From: Bacillota bacterium
Lineage (GTDB): Bacteria; Bacillota; Clostridia; Christensenellales; SZUA-584
Assembly (NCBI GenBank): GCA_023428025.1
Contig: JAEYZN010000015.1
Coordinates: 1 to 12,829 of the forward strand
DNA length: 12,829 nucleotides
Reading direction: 5' to 3'
The translations under genes were made by a program, and so were the position numbers. Below the pieces are notes generated by a model. The model did not search any database. It was not told the origin of the DNA and saw nothing but the letters and a program-made list of their open reading frames with translations. The first letter of the stretch is position 1. Each line of letters starts with the position of its first letter. This document shows, piece after piece, positions 1 through 7,241 of the stretch.

Positions 1-1032
1 GGTGTGGACATTCCGTCCTATCGCGAGGGCATATCGATATTTCTCGATGTGCTGACAGACGCAGACACAGGCATGATCGCCAGTGTGGCTGATGTGGATG
101 CCATCGGTTTCAAGACGGTGATCGGCAAGGGCTACACCGGTGTGCACGATATCGACGACGGCTGCATGCAGGGCCTCATGGATTACATGAACATCGCGCC
201 GGTGCACAACAGCGCGTACCTTGAAGCCATCCGTGCGTTCAAGGCGCTGCTGCCCGATATGCCGATGGTGGGCGTGTTCGAGCCGTTCTTCCACCGCACC
301 ATCCCCGAGGAAGCGTACGTCTACGGCATCCCGCACGAATGGGCGCAGGCCCACGGCATCCGGCGTTACGGTTACCACGGCGCGTCGCACCGCTTCGTGT
401 CCGAGACGGCCAGAAAATACGGCAACCCCAGACATGTGATATCGTGCCATCTGGGCGGCAGCGGTTCCATCTGCGCCATCAGGGACGGCCAGTCTCAGAA
501 CAACAGCTTCGGGTTCTCACTGCAGACGGGCGTGCAGCACAGCACCCGTACCGGCGACCTCGATCCGTTCATCCCCATCTATCTGCTCAGGTCCGGCATG
601 ACGCTGGACGAGGTGTGGGACGGCCTGGTGAAGCGGGGCGGCCTGCTCGGCATCTCCGGTGTTTCGGGCGATTTGCGCGACATTCAGGAAGCGGCGGATG
701 CGGGCAACAAGCAGGCGCAGCTCGCCATCGACGTGTATTGCCACGGCATCCGCAGCTACATCGGCAGCTACTACGCGCAGCTGGGCGGGCTGGACTTGCT
801 GGCCTTCACCGGCGGCATCGGCGAGAACTCCGCGCTGGTGCGCCGCCTGGTATGCGGGCCGCTCGCCCACATGGGCGTACTGCTGGACAACGACAAAAAC
901 GATGCCTGCCGCGGCGATGAGACGGTGATCTCCGCTCCGGATTCGCGCGTGACCGTCGCGGTCATCCCCGCCAACGAGGAGTTGGTGCTCGCCCGCGAGG
1001 TGCGTGTGCATATGGCGGCACAGGCACGATAA
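1..1032 (+). CDS. acetate/propionate kinase family protein, divergent, 5'-truncated by window edge
   Basis: This is an ASKHA-fold kinase of the acetate kinase family, which in the classical enzyme transfers phosphate between ATP and acetate. The frame is open to base 1. Family members are about 400 residues, so roughly 50 N-terminal residues, including the phosphate-1 loop, lie outside; the GTG at 4 is not a credible start. Counting from that GTG, family blocks appear in order: APVHN (66-70), FEPFFH (92-97), YGYHGASH (122-129), CHLGGSGSI (148-156), STRTGDLDP (180-188), GGLLGISGVSGDLRDI, FTGGIGEN and ANEEL. The active-site His (H125), Arg (R182) and C-terminal Glu are kept. Three positions differ from classical AckA: Arg of HRVVHGG is K37, Asp of VFDTAFH is E93, and Asn of HLGNGAS is G152. 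I recall similar HLGGS-type paralogs in other bacteria. The family is sure; acetate as substrate is not. Confidence 0.88.
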   Translation, partial: GVDIPSYREGISIFLDVLTDADTGMIASVADVDAIGFKTVIGKGYTGVHDIDDGCMQGLMDYMNIAPVHNSAYLEAIRAFKALLPDMPMVGVFEPFFHRTIPEEAYVYGIPHEWAQAHGIRRYGYHGASHRFVSETARKYGNPRHVISCHLGGSGSICAIRDGQSQNNSFGFSLQTGVQHSTRTGDLDPFIPIYLLRSGMTLDEVWDGLVKRGGLLGISGVSGDLRDIQEAADAGNKQAQLAIDVYCHGIRSYIGSYYAQLGGLDLLAFTGGIGENSALVRRLVCGPLAHMGVLLDNDKNDACRGDETVISAPDSRVTVAVIPANEELVLAREVRVHMAAQAR

Positions 1033-1102
1033 TGGTATTTGCAGTTCCATTTACTACAGATTACAAAGAACTATACAAGCTGACAGTGCTGCCAACAACA
1101 AT

Positions 1103-1137
1103 ACAGGGAGTCTGACATTTACAGTCAAGCTCCCTGT
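1103..1137. repeat. imperfect inverted repeat between the kinase gene and mgtA
   Basis: ACAGGGAG at 1103-1110 pairs with CTCCCTGT at 1130-1137. Inside, TGAC (1113-1116) pairs with GTCA (1124-1127), leaving a 2x2 internal loop and a 7-nt apical loop. It is followed on the plus strand only by TTTC, so it is a poor intrinsic terminator by itself. It may help end kinase transcription together with the hairpin at 1157, or mark an old insertion boundary. Confidence 0.45.
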
Positions 1138-1156
1138 TTCATGTATGGAACTGTTG

Positions 1157-1183
1157 AAAGTGAAACCCACTTTTTAGTTTTTT
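1157..1183 (+). terminator. probable intrinsic terminator of the kinase gene
   Basis: AAAGTG (1157-1162) pairs with CACTTT (1168-1173) around a 5-nt loop and is followed on the plus strand by TTAGTTTTTT. The stem is short and AT-rich but sits between two convergent genes, where a terminator is expected. On the minus strand the same hairpin follows the mgtA stop codon and has A-rich sequence before it but no U-tract after it. Confidence 0.5.
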
Positions 1184-1185
1184 CG

Positions 1186-3831
1186 TCACATCCACTCTCC
1201 GTACCGACGCACATACAGTTTCTTAATAAGCTGTACGCACAGGAGATAGCCTGCTAGAATAACGGCCAGCCATGGGATAAATGTAAGCGGCAGGCGCAGC
1301 ATATCAAGTCCTATCGCAAAGTCCGTAAAGCCGGTGATGAGCGCAACCGCTGCGACGATAAACGTGGACAGGAAGAGCGGCACGGATGGCCTGCTTTGCA
1401 GGAACGGGATTTTCGCCGTACGGATCATATGAATGACCAGCACCTGCGATACCGTGCCGAATACGAACCATCCGCATTGAAATAAGGGCGACAGCTCCAC
1501 CGTATTTGCGCCGATAGCCCACCACATGACGGCGAAGCATAGAATATCAAAGATGGAACTAACAGGCCCCAAAAGCGCCATAAAGGATTTTATGGACCCT
1601 GTTTCCCATTTACGGGGCTTTTTGATGTATTCTTTGTCCACGCTGTCGAATGGCATGCCCATTTGAGAGAAATCGCACAGCAGGTTTTGTGTCAATATCT
1701 GTACCGGCAGCATCGGTAAAAATGGAAGGAAGATGCTGGCCGCAATCACCGAAATCATGTTGCCCAAATTACCGCTTGCCGCCATTTTGATGTATTTGAT
1801 GATGTTCCCGAAGGTATGACGGCCTTCGATGACGCCTTCTTCCAGTACCATCAGATCCTTTTCCAGCAGAATGATGTCGGCGGTTTCCTTGGCGATGTCC
1901 ACCGCGCTGTCCACGGAAATTCCCACATCCGCCTGCCGCAGCGGCGGCGCGTCGTTGATGCCGTCACCCATATAGCCCACCGTATGCCCTGCGGTCTGGA
2001 ACGCTTTGACCACCCGCTCCTTCTGGGACGGTGACAGCTTCGCAAACAAATCGCACGTTCTGACTGCATCCAGCAATGCGGCATCGTCCATTCTCTCTAT
2101 GTCGCGGCCCGTAAAAAGGCGGGAAGTGTTCACGCCCACCTTGCCGCAGACTTTCACGGCCACGCCTTCGCTGTCTCCGGTGAGGACAACCGTCCGTACC
2201 CCATGCTCACAAAGCACGGCGATGGCGGCTTTGGCGCTCTCCTTGGGTGGATCGAGGAAACCCACAAAGCCGATCAAGACCATCCCCTTCTCGTCGGCCA
2301 CGCTGAATGTCGCGCTGCCGGGAACCTCATTTTTTTGCGCCACGGCAATCATCCGCAGGCCGTCCGCATTGTGCTTTTGATATGTTGCCAATGCGATGCG
2401 CCGGGCTTGTTCATCCATCGGCACAACGCGACCGTTCATCTCCACAAAAGACGAAATGGCGATGATCTCCTCCACCGCGCCCTTTGTGATGAGCTGGCGT
2501 TTCCCACTTTTATCCGACAGAACCACACTCATCCGGCGGCGCGAAAAATCAAAGGGGATTTCATCCACGCGGCTGTAAGCGTCCAGAGTGTTTCTCAGCC
2601 CATTCTGCTCGGCCCGGTTGATGATGGCAATATCAATCAGATTTTTGAGACCGGTCTGAAAGTAGCTGTTGAGATAAGCATGGCGCAGAATGCGGGCGTC
2701 GTCCTCGCCGTGCAGATTCATGTATTTCTCCAGCACGATCTTGTCCTCGGTCAGCGTCCCCGTTTTGTCGGTACAAAGCACATCCATTTCGCCAAAGGTC
2801 TGTATCGCGCCGAGGGTGCGGACAATGACCTTGTGCCTGGACATGGAGACCGCGCCTTTTGCGAGCGTTGAGGTCATGATCACAGGCAGCATTTCCGGCG
2901 TCAGTCCCACCGCGATGCTGATGGCGAAAAGCAGGGCGCTTGGCCAATCGCCCTTTGCCAGCCCGTTGATCAGAAAGACGATGGGAACCATCACGAGCAT
3001 CATCCGCACCAGAAGCCTGCTGACCGAATCCACACCGCGTTCAAAGCTGGTTTTCGCTCTGTCACCGGATAGGGATTTCGCCATCGAGCCAAAATACGTG
3101 TTGTTGCCGGTCGCCAGCACCACAGCCGTGGCGCTGCCGCTGACAACGTTGGAGCCCATGAAGCCGATGTTTTGCAGATCCGTTAATGCATCATCCGGCT
3201 TGTTCCGTATATCGTTGAATTTCTCCACGGGATTGGATTCTCCGGTCAGGGCCGCCTGCGCGACAAACGTATCTTTGGTCGTCAAAAAACGCACATCCGC
3301 CGGGAGCATATCGCCTGCCGAAAGCCGCACGATATCGCCGGGAACAACCTCATCCATTGAAATTTCAGTCAGTTCTCCATCCCGCCAGACATCCGCTTTG
3401 TTGGAGATCATTTTAGACAGCTTTTCGGCGGCGGCATTGGACCGCTGGCTCTGCACAAAAGCAACCAGGCTGGAGAGCAGTACCAGAGACAAAATGATAA
3501 TAACGGTGAGATAGTCGGGTTTCGATGACACAACGACATCTGTAAAATACGTGATGCCGGCAACGAGAAACAAAATGATGTTGAAGGGATTAATCACTGC
3601 TTCCCGGAGCCTGTGCAGCACCGTATCTTTGTTTCCTACGGTGATGACGTTCTTTCCGAAATCATCCTGCCTGTTTTTGACTTCATCATTTGTGAGTCCC
3701 GCTTGCGTGGCGGACAGGCGTGCAAACAGATTCCCCGCCGTCAGTAAAGCATAGGAGCGGAGTTTGGCCTCGGTATCCTGTTTGTTTTTTTGAACCCGCC
3801 TGAGAAGGTTCTTCCTGTTCATGAAATTCAC
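1186..3831 (-). CDS. mgtA: magnesium-translocating P-type ATPase (type IIIB)
   Basis: This inner-membrane ATP-driven pump imports Mg2+. All P-type signatures are present in order: N-terminal cytosolic segment, first membrane pair, actuator loop LTGES (near residue 195), the type-III segment VGLTPEMLPVI, phosphorylation motif DKTGTLT (Asp near 355), KGA in the nucleotide domain, TGDS, and the hinge GDGINDAPPLRQADVG, followed by C-terminal membrane helices. Length (about 880) is normal for MgtA/MgtB. Start choice: the ribosome binding site AAGAAAGGA abuts the ATG at 3840, which is too close, but sits 9 nt before an in-frame GTG at 3831; the ATGs at 3822, 3840 and 3882 are alternatives. The gene stands alone behind a long structured leader with its own promoter and attenuator, which suggests Mg2+-dependent control. 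Base composition is less GC-rich than the flanking housekeeping genes, so acquisition by transfer is possible. Confidence 0.95.
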   Translation of the reverse strand: MNFMNRKNLLRRVQKNKQDTEAKLRSYALLTAGNLFARLSATQAGLTNDEVKNRQDDFGKNVITVGNKDTVLHRLREAVINPFNIILFLVAGITYFTDVVVSSKPDYLTVIIILSLVLLSSLVAFVQSQRSNAAAEKLSKMISNKADVWRDGELTEISMDEVVPGDIVRLSAGDMLPADVRFLTTKDTFVAQAALTGESNPVEKFNDIRNKPDDALTDLQNIGFMGSNVVSGSATAVVLATGNNTYFGSMAKSLSGDRAKTSFERGVDSVSRLLVRMMLVMVPIVFLINGLAKGDWPSALLFAISIAVGLTPEMLPVIMTSTLAKGAVSMSRHKVIVRTLGAIQTFGEMDVLCTDKTGTLTEDKIVLEKYMNLHGEDDARILRHAYLNSYFQTGLKNLIDIAIINRAEQNGLRNTLDAYSRVDEIPFDFSRRRMSVVLSDKSGKRQLITKGAVEEIIAISSFVEMNGRVVPMDEQARRIALATYQKHNADGLRMIAVAQKNEVPGSATFSVADEKGMVLIGFVGFLDPPKESAKAAIAVLCEHGVRTVVLTGDSEGVAVKVCGKVGVNTSRLFTGRDIERMDDAALLDAVRTCDLFAKLSPSQKERVVKAFQTAGHTVGYMGDGINDAPPLRQADVGISVDSAVDIAKETADIILLEKDLMVLEEGVIEGRHTFGNIIKYIKMAASGNLGNMISVIAASIFLPFLPMLPVQILTQNLLCDFSQMGMPFDSVDKEYIKKPRKWETGSIKSFMALLGPVSSIFDILCFAVMWWAIGANTVELSPLFQCGWFVFGTVSQVLVIHMIRTAKIPFLQSRPSVPLFLSTFIVAAVALITGFTDFAIGLDMLRLPLTFIPWLAVILAGYLLCVQLIKKLYVRRYGEWM

Positions 3832-3880
3832 TGGAATCATTCCTTTCTTATTTAGGATTTCCCAGCGAAAACATAAAAGC

Positions 3881-3907
3881 AATAAAAAAGCCGTCCCAGC
3901 AGACGGC
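3881..3907 (-). terminator. intrinsic terminator (attenuator) upstream of mgtA
   Basis: On the minus strand GCCGTC (3907-3902) pairs with GACGGC (3895-3890) around a 6-nt loop and is followed at once by TTTTTTATT (3889-3881). It lies between the leader ORF stop (3930) and the mgtA ribosome binding site (3849-3841), so full use of it would stop transcription before mgtA. Confidence 0.75.
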
Positions 3908-3929
3908 GATTCACAGGCAATTTAACCCA

Positions 3930-4040
3930 TCAGCATAAATGCACAATGGACAACAACCTATGATAAGCGCCGGCTGATTGGTCTATGTTTCCACATTGGG
4001 ATGTGAAGCCGTTTAGCAGACCTCGGGGTATGCTGTCCAT
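3930..4040 (-). CDS. 36-residue leader peptide upstream of mgtA
   Basis: The ORF has an ATG at 4040-4038, a TGA at 3932-3930, and a good ribosome binding site (AGGAAGTGAG, three bases before the ATG). The product starts MDSIPRGLLNGF and ends SIVHLC; it has no signal peptide or known domain that I recognise. Its start codon lies inside the 5' arm of the 10-bp stem, and its last codons run through the 3' arms of both alternative stems. Ribosome position would therefore decide the RNA fold. The arrangement is analogous in logic, not in sequence, to the proline-rich MgtL leader of enteric bacteria. The alternative is that the RNA is a pure riboswitch and the ORF is incidental. Confidence 0.55.
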   Translation of the reverse strand: MDSIPRGLLNGFTSQCGNIDQSAGAYHRLLSIVHLC

Positions 4041-4090
4041 TGTCTCACTTCCTTTTTAGAAAAACTTAAGCAAATACTTCCTATTTATAA

Positions 4091-4120
4091 AGTATACCGG
4101 ATAGAGGTAAGAAAAGTCAA
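4091..4120 (-). promoter_or_regulatory. sigma-A-type promoter for the mgtA leader
   Basis: On the minus strand TTGACT (4120-4115) and TATACT (4096-4091) are separated by 18 nt, each one base from consensus. The start site would fall near 4084, about 44 nt before the leader ORF. Confidence 0.72.
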
Positions 4121-4149
4121 TGAAAAGGAAACGCATTAAAAAAGTTGCC

Positions 4150-4337
4150 TTAAAGAAGTTGAGCATCAATGCCAAAGTACCCTTCAGTGGCCATATCCTC
4201 AATCTTTTTTTCGGCTGGTCATCATGCTGAGCCATTCGATAAAACAGCCGGAAGCCCGAGGCAGCGCCCATAACGGGTAACGCGCTTGAAAAGCATGTTA
4301 CCGCTTCGCCCGATGCATTGGTCAATCCCCGGTTTTA
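4150..4337 (-). pseudogene. unidentified decayed or frameshifted reading frame
   Basis: This stretch between the mgtA promoter and the sugar nucleotidyltransferase gene is not random-looking. One minus-strand frame is open from just after a TAA near 4338 and passes a TTG at 4325; it reads ...GFRLFYRMAQHDDQPKK and then enters a seven-A run (plus-strand T at 4205-4211). Adding one A there would continue it as KIEDMATEGYFGIDAQLL and a TAA at 4152-4150. No ribosome binding site or ATG start is evident. It may be the C-terminal remnant of a gene broken when the mgtA segment arrived. I do not recognise the family, and chance cannot be excluded. Confidence 0.28.
4276..4302. repeat. imperfect inverted repeat
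   Basis: GGTAAC (4276-4281) pairs with GTTACC (4297-4302). After a 2x2 internal loop, GCTT (4284-4287) pairs with AAGC (4291-4294) around a 3-nt loop. It has no U-tract on either strand. It lies inside the decayed reading frame, downstream of the fusion gene that ends at 4353. Confidence 0.4.
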
Positions 4338-4352
4338 TTCTAAAAGCCCTTT

Positions 4353-6743
4353 TCAGTTCTGTTCAGTTTCCGCCTCTTCCTGAGGTTTTTTCAGTATCCG
4401 CCGCACCATGTCCGTGTACCTCTCGCACAATTCAGCGGCGAACTCCTCGGTATCGCCCTCGGTGCGGATGATGATCGTGGGCCGTGTCGCGTGCGGGCAG
4501 ATATAGCCGTAGCCGCCCGCCACATCGAGGCGCAGGCCTTCGCTGGCTGTCGCCCCGCCCTGGGCATACACCCCGCCGATCACGCGCCCGATGTCCTCCC
4601 AGTCGCACCCCACCGCCTTCACTTTGATGTGCGCCGGTTCGATCATCGCGCCGATCTCATTGGCGGACAGTCCGGTCCGCGCCAGATGCTCCGCAAACCG
4701 GCACAGCGTATAAACGCCGTCGAACAGCACCCGCCGTGAATCGGGCGGCAGTGACTGCGCCGCCGCTTCCTCGGATGTGAACGAGTACGTAAAACCCAGC
4801 ACATCCGCCATCGTCACCACGCCGCGCATCACGCCGGACGGCAAGCTGATCTCGCTGCCCGAAAGGCCGTTCATCACCAGATAGTACGCCAAGGTGCGGC
4901 ATTCGTCCGGCCCGAGTATGCGCCCGTCCGGCAGGTACACCGCGCCGATCTGGCCGTTTTTCGCCATGCGCACGCCGAACGCCGCTTCCTCACCCTGCAC
5001 CGCCTTGTCGATAGCCGATCCGTCGCACCGGCTCACGCGCACGCCGCACGCTTCCAGCGCTTTTGCAATAAACGCGTCCGCGTCCCGTCCGCCCGCCACC
5101 ACCACATGCAGGCCTGCCGCCTTTACCGCGCTCCAGTCCGTCTTTTGCGTGATGGCGCTGATATAAAAGCTGTCCGCCAGGTCCACCCAGGTCTGCTTGC
5201 CGGTCTCTGTGCAGGATAGCCGCTCGCCCTGCGAGAAGTACTTGTCCTCGATCTTTTTGCGCGCCTGCTTGGACAGCATGAACAGCGACGGCTCGAACAG
5301 GTCCACATACAGCTTCTGCTTGTGGGCGTGCAGCATCACGCACAGCCCGGCATCCAGCGTCTGCGCCATCATTGCGCACACCGGGCGCAGCACGCCCGCC
5401 ATTGCCAGCACATCCGCGCCGCTCATCGTGAGCATGCCCGCCGCCTGCTTCAAAGCCGCGCAGCACAGCGGCGAGCCGTCGGTACACACCGCCACGCGCT
5501 TGCCCGACATGTACTCCGCCACCGCGCCGAATATCTTCGCCAGCCGCAGCGGCGTCAGGTCCACACCGATGTCGCCCACAAAGCCGCCGCGCCCGATGAA
5601 GCCGGTGCGCTCACCGTGTCCCCACACGATGTTTTCGCCCACCACCGCACCCGCGGAGACTTGCTTCTCCGGCCAGATGCGCACGCGCGGGGATACCCGG
5701 CTCTCGCCGGACAGCGCACAGCGCTCGCCCACCACCGCGCCTTCATACACGCTGCAGCGCTCGCCCACAGAGCTATTTGCCGCCACCACGCAGCCGGACA
5801 GCTTGGCATACCGCCCGATGCGCGCGCCTGTATGCAGCACGCAGCGCTTCAGGTTGGCATAAGCGCCCACGCGCGCACCCGCGCCCACGCAGGCATACCG
5901 CCCGATCTTCGCGCCGTCGCCGATGACCGCGCCCGCGCCGATGAAACCGGGCGACTGGATCAAGGCCGAGTTGCTGATGGATGCGCCGTCGCCCACCCAG
6001 ATACCGCCCGCGTTGCGGCCCAGAATATCCGCTTTTACCGCGCCCTTCAAAATATCCTCATGCGCGCGTATATAGCTTTCGATGTTGCCGACATCGCACC
6101 AGTAGCCCTCAGCCACGTAGCCGTATATCGGCATGCCTTTGCTCATCATCGTTGGGAACACGTTTTTCGCAAAGTCGAACTGCGTCCTGTCCGGAATCAG
6201 GTCCAGCACCTCGGGCTCCAGCACATAGATGCCGGTGTTCACGGTGTCGGAAAACACGTCCTCCCAGCCCGGTTTCTCCACAAACCGCTCCACGCCGCCG
6301 TCGTCCGCCGTGATCACCACACCGTATTCCAGCGGGCTGCCCATGCGCTTCAAGACGATGGTCGCGAGCGCGCCGCCCTGCCTGTGCGCCTGCACCGCCG
6401 CCGTCAGGTCGATATCCGTCAGCGCGTCGCCGCTGACGATCAAAAAAGTGCCGTCGATGAACGGCGCGGCGTTTTTCACGCTGCCCGCCGTACCGAGCGG
6501 CACATCTTCGATGTAATACTCCATATGGACGTTCTGCGGCTTGTTCTCCTCGAACCAGTCGGTGACGACGGACGGCAGATAGCCGAGCGTCAGCGCCATC
6601 TCCGAAATTCCATGGCGCAAAAGATGCTCAGTGGTATACACGAGCATCGGTTTGTCGAGCAGAGTCACCATGGGCTTGGGAACGGCGCACGTGAGCGGAC
6701 GAAGGCGCGTGCCCTCTCCGCCGGCCATTACGATTGCTTTCAT
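4353..6743 (-). CDS. nucleotidyltransferase / left-handed beta-helix / phosphomannomutase-like fusion protein (mannose-1-phosphate guanylyltransferase family)
   Basis: This cytosolic protein probably makes an NDP-sugar, likely GDP-mannose, for cell-surface polysaccharide. Residues 1-235 are a nucleotidyltransferase domain with GGEGTRLRPLT (8-18), PKP (22-24), the metal-binding SGDALTD (104-110), FVEKP (154-158) and NTGIYVLEPE. Residues 245-370 carry hexapeptide repeats of a left-handed beta-helix. Residues 385-780 align in order with phosphomannomutase domains, starting FIGRGGFVGDIGVDLTP. The phosphoserine loop TASHNP expected near 466-478 is replaced by GLCVMLHAHKQ, and no DGDxDR metal loop is visible, so the mutase half looks catalytically dead. 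I recall the same degeneration in long bacterial homologs. The start ATG has GGGAGAG about 8 nt upstream. Substrate specificity cannot be read from the sequence; glucose-1-phosphate or another sugar is possible. Confidence 0.88.
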   Translation of the reverse strand: MKAIVMAGGEGTRLRPLTCAVPKPMVTLLDKPMLVYTTEHLLRHGISEMALTLGYLPSVVTDWFEENKPQNVHMEYYIEDVPLGTAGSVKNAAPFIDGTFLIVSGDALTDIDLTAAVQAHRQGGALATIVLKRMGSPLEYGVVITADDGGVERFVEKPGWEDVFSDTVNTGIYVLEPEVLDLIPDRTQFDFAKNVFPTMMSKGMPIYGYVAEGYWCDVGNIESYIRAHEDILKGAVKADILGRNAGGIWVGDGASISNSALIQSPGFIGAGAVIGDGAKIGRYACVGAGARVGAYANLKRCVLHTGARIGRYAKLSGCVVAANSSVGERCSVYEGAVVGERCALSGESRVSPRVRIWPEKQVSAGAVVGENIVWGHGERTGFIGRGGFVGDIGVDLTPLRLAKIFGAVAEYMSGKRVAVCTDGSPLCCAALKQAAGMLTMSGADVLAMAGVLRPVCAMMAQTLDAGLCVMLHAHKQKLYVDLFEPSLFMLSKQARKKIEDKYFSQGERLSCTETGKQTWVDLADSFYISAITQKTDWSAVKAAGLHVVVAGGRDADAFIAKALEACGVRVSRCDGSAIDKAVQGEEAAFGVRMAKNGQIGAVYLPDGRILGPDECRTLAYYLVMNGLSGSEISLPSGVMRGVVTMADVLGFTYSFTSEEAAAQSLPPDSRRVLFDGVYTLCRFAEHLARTGLSANEIGAMIEPAHIKVKAVGCDWEDIGRVIGGVYAQGGATASEGLRLDVAGGYGYICPHATRPTIIIRTEGDTEEFAAELCERYTDMVRRILKKPQEEAETEQN

Positions 6744-6849
6744 AAATCATGCTCTCCCGCGAAAAAAAGGATAGCATTATTATGCGCATCGCGCCGCACG
6801 GCTATTCTGTATTTGGATTTTAAAGAGAGGCTTTGTTTCTAAACGAGCA

Positions 6850-6874
6850 CCCCAAAATCAGAAGCTTTTTGGGG
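6850..6874. repeat. 8-bp inverted repeat upstream of the nucleotidyltransferase fusion gene
   Basis: CCCCAAAA (6850-6857) pairs perfectly with TTTTGGGG (6867-6874) around a 9-nt loop. There is no U-tract beyond it on either strand, so it is not a classical terminator. It lies between the fusion gene (start 6743) and the 3' end of the XRE regulator (6913), both minus strand. It could be a terminator remnant, or a leader hairpin if transcription runs through. Confidence 0.4.
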
Positions 6875-6912
6875 CCCCCGCGCCGTCAAACCGATTGATT
6901 CGAATTATTGAG

Positions 6913-7241
6913 CTATTTTCTTTTAACAGCCTTAAGAAAATTATCCAATATGTTTTCCGCAAGTTCTCTATCCTTTTTTGACAGGCTTGCAAGTTTGCTT
7001 TCAAGTTGCGTTTGACTCACTTTGCTTTCTTCTCCAAACAAGATAAAGTCGGAGGATAAATTCAAAGCTTGCGCCACCTTATAAAGGGAATTGGTGGTCA
7101 TATTCTTTCTGCCCGTTTCAATATCCGCAAGGAACTGAACGGATAATTCCGATTGTTCCGCCAATTGTCCCTTGTTAATCCCAAAGCTTCACGGCGGTTT
7201 CTGATTCTCCTGCCTATTTGAAGGCTTAATTTCTCTGTCAT
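6913..7241 (-). pseudogene. XRE-family HTH transcriptional regulator, interrupted by a single-base frameshift
   Basis: The start ATG (7241-7239) has a perfect GGAGGTGA ribosome binding site 4 nt upstream. The first frame reads MTEKLSLQIGRRIRNRREALGLT and then runs out of frame at ACAAGG (plus-strand 7169-7174). The other frame continues as GQLAEQSELSVQFLADIETGRKN and NSLYKVAQALNLSSDFILFG, a textbook HTH_3 domain, then a short C-terminal helix rich in Lys and Glu, ending at 6913. Restoring one A would give a protein of about 108 residues. This is either a genuine inactivating deletion or a sequencing error. In size and layout it resembles small DNA-binding regulators of Bacillota. It probably controls itself and the divergent gene through the intervening palindrome. 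Confidence 0.82.

Larger units (their letters stand above)
3841..4084 (-). promoter_or_regulatory. mgtA leader RNA with leader ORF, alternative stems and attenuator
   Basis: The transcript from the promoter at 4091-4120 would begin near 4084 and run about 250 nt before mgtA. ACAATGGACA (4043-4034) can pair perfectly with TGTCCATTGT (3952-3943). Within that closed domain GGTCT (4022-4018) can pair with AGACC (3984-3980), enclosing a CACAT/ATGTG hairpin (4005-4001 with 3996-3992). A competing 7-bp pairing joins CAGCATA (4035-4029) to TATGCTG (3937-3931). It shares two bases with the long stem and is topologically incompatible with it except as a pseudoknot. A terminator hairpin follows. I do not see the conserved core of the M-box (ykoK) Mg2+ riboswitch, so this looks like a different, possibly leader-peptide-based, Mg2+ sensor. 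Confidence 0.6.

Noticed and set aside
2203..3514. Long plus-strand open frames opposite mgtA (2203-2871, 2690-3514)
   Set aside because: Both lie within the unambiguous ATPase gene on the other strand and lack ribosome binding sites or motifs.
3841..4084. M-box (ykoK) Mg2+ riboswitch
   Set aside because: The leader lacks the M-box core sequences I know; the arrangement of stems is different.
4056..4325. 89-codon minus-strand open frame as an intact gene
   Set aside because: Starts at a TTG without ribosome binding site and runs through the mgtA leader promoter; its first part is reported only as a possible remnant.
5322..6842. 506-codon plus-strand open frame opposite the nucleotidyltransferase fusion gene
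   Set aside because: His/Arg/Ala-rich antisense shadow of a clear minus-strand gene; no domain and no conserved motif.
6844..6880. Intrinsic terminator between the XRE regulator and the fusion gene
   Set aside because: The CCCCAAAA/TTTTGGGG hairpin has no U-tract on either side, so it is listed only as an inverted repeat.
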